Shown here: piece after piece, positions 61,401 to 64,000 of the stretch
How positions within the stretch are numbered: position 1 is the stretch's first letter
How the letters are laid out: each line of letters opens with the position of its first letter
Assembly (NCBI GenBank): GCA_013076295.1
Contig: RQOL01000718.1
Span: forward strand, 1,550,001 to 1,614,000
DNA from: Sanderia malayensis
Taxonomy: Eukaryota > Cnidaria > Scyphozoa > Semaeostomeae > Pelagiidae
Reading direction: 5' to 3'
Length of the DNA: 64,000 nt
The notes under the pieces: generated by a model
What the model was told of the DNA's origin: nothing
Seen by the model: the letters and a program-made list of their open reading frames with translations, nothing else
Database searches by the model: none
Program-made: the position numbers and the translations under genes

Positions 61401-64000
61401 GATAAGCTACATGCAGAACTGGATGATTGTCTACATCAGCTGGCAAAAATGGAAAGGCAGAAATCGTATTTGGATAATCAAAGGAGCCTAACTGACGATG
61501 AATCCTGCACGCTGCAAAAAGAGATTAAAATGTTGACAGAAACATGCTCGAGAAAAGATATTGAACTGACTAATGCTATTGGAGATTTGAGAGCAGAAAA
61601 GCAAGCAGTTTATAAGTTAGAAAAAGAGGTAGATAGAGTTAAATATGAGAACAGTGTCACCGAGAAGGAGTTGGAAAAAGTAAGGACAAGTATAGCAGAC
61701 CTTGAGGCCCTGAGCTCTGATAAAATGAAGGAGAGTGGGCATATGGCAGTGGAGTTGATGAATAGCGAGAGAAAGATATCTTCATTGGAGATCCAGTGTA
61801 ATCGGCTGGAGAGAGAAAGGAATGAATTCGAAGAGGGTAAGAACAGGTTTGAGGAGATTGCTAATGAACAGAAAGAAATTTGCGATCGTCTGGAGACAGA
61901 GAATCAGGATTTGAGAGCAACGTTGGAAGATAACGAGGAAAAACTCATCATTACAAATGAACAGCTTAAAGAAACAAAGCAGGAGTTCGAAAATACACTC
62001 ACAGAATTTGATAAAGTTAAAGAAGAAGTAAGAATTAAGTCTGACAACGAATCAGAGACTGAAAAGCTGAGAAGGGAAGTAGCAAGCTTCATGGAATATA
62101 AATCAGATACAGAATCGTCTTTAGCGAGCCAGAAAGGGTTGATTCATGAGTTGGAGTTGAAACTTGCCGCGAAAGAAGAAGAAATATTTTTAATGGATAA
62201 CAAGTTGCATGAGATGCACAAGCAACGAGCCACAGCAGAGGGAAAACTAATGGAAGTTCAGAATGAAAATGAGAGGCAAGGAGAGAAGATTGCAGATATG
62301 AAAGATAAAATAGAAAGATATGCGTTTGAAAAAGAAGAGTACTTGCAAAGCTGTAACAACGCCGAGATGGAGCATGATAGCTTAAAGGATGAGAAGGTCA
62401 AAATTGAAGAAGAGAAGAGATGCATTGAAGAACAATTAAATACGTATCAACAGAAAGCAGTAGAGCTGGAAGATGCAAAAGAGAAACTGGAAGCTGAGCT
62501 TGAAAAAACCCAGGATGAATTAGAAAAGGCTTCTTATGAGCTTACAGAGCTGACGCAAACAAATATATCCATGGAAAAAGATATGAATTGTTTGGAAAAG
62601 CGATGTTTGGCATTGGATAAAGATTGCCAAAAATTAACAGAAGAAACGGAGATAGGACAAAAGCAAATACAACTAGCAGAAGAGGAATATAATGAATTGC
62701 AGAAAGAGTTGGACGACAAACAGAAAGAATGTGATCGGTTGAAGAACCAAGAGAAGTCTGCAAGATTGGTGAAAGATGAGACTGAGGAATTGTGGAGCAA
62801 TGAGCAGAGCTTGAGACAAAACGAAAGACGACAACTGGCTTCTGAGATGGAAGAGTTAAAGACAGAGATAGAGGAACTGAAGAAAATGAATGAACGAGTC
62901 AATGAAGAAAAACAGGTTTGCCTTGAGAGAATTCAGGAGCTTTCTGATGCAAAAGACAGTCTTATGAAGATGTTGCAGCAAAGCAATGAAGATAGAGAGA
63001 AAGACAGGCATGGGTATTTGGATGAAATGCAAAAATGGGAACAGATGTATGATGGATTGGAAATGGAAAGAAAGGAAAGGGAAAAGGCAATGCAGGCACA
63101 GATTGATGAAGCTAAAAATGCGAAGGAGCTAAACACTGCTTCGTATGAATGTCAGCTTCTAGAAACGAATGACACAAAATACGAGCTGGAAGAAGTCAGG
63201 AAAGAAAATCAAAGCATGCACAATGAGCTAATACAATTGAAGTCACAGGTTAACAATGCGAGGAGAGCATTGGAGCAGAGTCAATTACATTGTGAAGAAC
63301 TAGAAGCGGAGTTATTCAAGTTGAGAACGCAGTTCGATTGGCTGGAAGAGGATCGAAGGGAGTGTGAAAGCAAACGACGAGTGCTTCAAGACGATTTTAA
63401 TAAATGTGTCCAGGAGCTTGACATGGCAAAGAGTAGAATGACAGAAGCAAATGTTGACGATGAACAGTGGAAGCAGACGGTAGCTAATTTACGGAAGGAG
63501 AATGAAAAGCTTCAGAGAGAAGTCAAAGAGAAAGAGGTTGCTGCCAATGAGTGGGAAGGAAAAATGGACGCGTTAAGGAGGGAGATGCACGGGAAGCTAG
63601 CAGAAAAGGAAGACGTGATGTCAGCAGCGGATGATGTAAAGAAATTGAACGAAGGGAACATCTCGTTGAAGGCACAGATAACAGAGTTGAATAAAGAAAA
63701 CATCTCGTTGAAGGCACAAGTAACAGAGTTGAATAAAGAAAACATCTCGTTGAAGGCACAGATAACAGAGTTGAACGAAGAGAACATCTCGTTGAAGGCA
63801 CAGGTAGCAGAGTTGAATAAAGATAAGCAAAGAATGCAAAACACTATTGATCAGCATCATAACCTCAAGCAGAGATTGTCGTCTGAAAGCGAGGATTCGA
63901 AGAAGCAAAGGTATGAAAAGGATCTGCTCGTGTCTCAGTTGGAGGCTGTTGCAAGAGAGCGTCGACAGTTGGATAAATCAATGGCAGAGAAGCAAGAGAT
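58455..64000 (+). CDS. Giant coiled-coil protein C, at least 1,848 aa, runs off the right edge; family unknown
   Basis: A single uninterrupted frame runs 5,546 nt to the window end without a stop or needed intron. The start ATG (MSADCGQSSLVENSINNL) follows an in-frame TGA three codons upstream. Residues 1-80 are polar and non-coiled (MNMNKKESMANEK, HSPGCVNNIDGHRSPSGH). From about residue 85 (SLQEILGRQVNHMEENFKSA) the sequence is heptad coiled coil to the edge, rich in Glu, Lys, Leu and Gln. I see no membrane segment or catalytic domain. Near the edge a 14-residue unit is repeated four times. It lies head-to-tail after genes A and B and, like A, sits mostly or wholly in one exon. Strict 28-residue repeats like those of B are not obvious by eye. 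I cannot name the family; the C-terminus is unseen. Confidence 0.9.
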   Translation, partial: MSADCGQSSLVENSINNLRREIQLSDKLLKQNKHCYEGMNMNKKESMANEKTSMSMRVHLNGYADDVHSPGCVNNIDGHRSPSGHRESLQEILGRQVNHMEENFKSALLQYFDEVDREKSQLVSELQRLQEGVYGRETSFESKHRTGEERNKLIKRLTSNGKILVQEIEKLKQDVWKFKEKEQQLVNRIEKLSTECRHLKENVSQLEHDNKIIHEENSYLKILADDSRRLKDKEGEIGHLENQVVFQQKMCKEYSLELADKEKEIDQLTHKCGEFEKRLGKLMPLQRVKKDFEDVQAEKYELEKELGIARSVNNELENRLQHLSQDDNKLKELLDSGKNTIMDLKEEVEYFKQKEGKLEKKQDRYIEELKIKNEEIHILQEDNSILQRQVDALGKDLSVNKMKMDTLRYEDELLRNDLMNFQAKLKEISEVNGGFQTKQRKLEDELLVHKAKTKHFESENAELIKKINSLQDEVYTYSNQNVRLQTECDSNEVRDNELQQEILSYAKKCSKHEQDMVLVNNKLEKATDDFNSAESQRVQLQRTVLELQDTVLGLETALHASREGEANLQQQLVAVQKHDAKLEQELGEFGRDMSEVRKDNDMLYQKYHHAEARCEQYQNENTRMKDGLRDSSNIRDELEEKLRKLYRDLKDLEIENQSLERKLRNKSSDHEHAKNDLEYLEKDNSKLKQLLKKVEDDAMDGERAAADAKRNAINMQQKTEIMAVENADLKERLVELNGEYDESKSEIRSIRGDLEVLQRKHLKLEATHNALKEQQEALEREAASSRQKLLDMSYRRNEINEKEYSWKRELEIARKNVDALERRCEELAASKEDAMQELANANVGQRGFETEKVEFYRKKDQWKTRIDAAEKELAAVREKLVESEDEIWNLNKNKKNLEDEKARSVEDAARYRKKLEDSENEIIRLQDKCHELQDQFWMAEREKRSTSEGIMQESGLHRSNQEELKKQLALLREDYNSKMVENDKLHAELDDCLHQLAKMERQKSYLDNQRSLTDDESCTLQKEIKMLTETCSRKDIELTNAIGDLRAEKQAVYKLEKEVDRVKYENSVTEKELEKVRTSIADLEALSSDKMKESGHMAVELMNSERKISSLEIQCNRLERERNEFEEGKNRFEEIANEQKEICDRLETENQDLRATLEDNEEKLIITNEQLKETKQEFENTLTEFDKVKEEVRIKSDNESETEKLRREVASFMEYKSDTESSLASQKGLIHELELKLAAKEEEIFLMDNKLHEMHKQRATAEGKLMEVQNENERQGEKIADMKDKIERYAFEKEEYLQSCNNAEMEHDSLKDEKVKIEEEKRCIEEQLNTYQQKAVELEDAKEKLEAELEKTQDELEKASYELTELTQTNISMEKDMNCLEKRCLALDKDCQKLTEETEIGQKQIQLAEEEYNELQKELDDKQKECDRLKNQEKSARLVKDETEELWSNEQSLRQNERRQLASEMEELKTEIEELKKMNERVNEEKQVCLERIQELSDAKDSLMKMLQQSNEDREKDRHGYLDEMQKWEQMYDGLEMERKEREKAMQAQIDEAKNAKELNTASYECQLLETNDTKYELEEVRKENQSMHNELIQLKSQVNNARRALEQSQLHCEELEAELFKLRTQFDWLEEDRRECESKRRVLQDDFNKCVQELDMAKSRMTEANVDDEQWKQTVANLRKENEKLQREVKEKEVAANEWEGKMDALRREMHGKLAEKEDVMSAADDVKKLNEGNISLKAQITELNKENISLKAQVTELNKENISLKAQITELNEENISLKAQVAELNKDKQRMQNTIDQHHNLKQRLSSESEDSKKQRYEKDLLVSQLEAVARERRQLDKSMAEKQE
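63648..63815 (+). repeat. 42-bp in-frame tandem repeat, four copies, in gene C
   Basis: Four 42-nt units start at 63648, 63690, 63732 and 63774. Each encodes N-(K/E)-E/G-NISLKAQ-(I/V)-(T/A)-EL, that is 14 residues or exactly two heptads. The units are almost identical at DNA level, which points to recent expansion that preserved the coiled-coil register. A partial fifth unit (AATAAAGATAAG) follows. Confidence 0.95.

Noticed and set aside
1..64000. tRNA, rRNA or other structured RNA genes
   Set aside because: I saw no tRNA cloverleaf with B-box, no rRNA segment and no snRNA-like sequence; a dedicated covariance search was not possible.

Overview
The window reads as nuclear DNA of a compact-genome invertebrate animal. 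All multi-exon genes have short introns (mostly 100-700 bp) with GT-AG borders. The recognisable proteins are animal ones: folliculin-interacting protein FNIP, RBR ubiquitin ligase RNF19, TMEM205, SWSAP1 and a TECR-like reductase. DNA-transposon remnants (PIF/Harbinger-like, pogo-like and a TTAA-flanked long-TIR element) lie between genes and in introns. I cannot place the organism more precisely; a sponge, cnidarian or placozoan-grade animal would fit, but that is inference.

Layout. 1-5715 (-): 5' part of FNIP, 16 exons, running off the left edge. 7653-10240 (+): complete four-exon RNF19 homologue, divergent from FNIP. 10241-12378: RNF19 3' UTR and a PIF/Harbinger-type MITE. 12379-14338 (-) and 17624-18394 (-): two TMEM205 paralogues, separated by a 1.5-kb TTAA-flanked element, a CACT microsatellite and an unexplained ORF. 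18608-19656 (+): two-exon SWSAP1 homologue sharing a short divergent promoter with the second TMEM205. 19988-20941 (-): intronless TECR-like reductase, convergent with SWSAP1.

From 22 kb onward the window is dominated by three consecutive same-strand genes for giant coiled-coil proteins. Gene A (22189-32536, 3,374 aa) has two exons, nearly all of it in one 9.76-kb exon. Gene B (37045-55846, 4,720 aa) has 15 exons whose phases all join. Gene C (58455 to beyond the right edge, at least 1,848 aa) shows no intron.

The most notable signal is in gene B. From about residue 413 much of the protein is a tandem series of 28-residue (four-heptad) repeats, with the same residues recurring at fixed positions. 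This is the periodicity of filament-forming rods such as the myosin tail, but there is no motor domain, and Ser/Tyr/Thr-rich non-coiled segments lie near both ends. I infer a large filament-forming or scaffold protein. Gene A carries two SxIP (EB1-binding-type) motifs in a basic Ser/Pro linker and a 40-residue repeat. Gene C carries a nearly perfect 42-bp (14-residue) tandem repeat. I recognise no family for any of the three; the head-to-tail cluster of giant coiled-coil genes is the best candidate here for an undescribed system.
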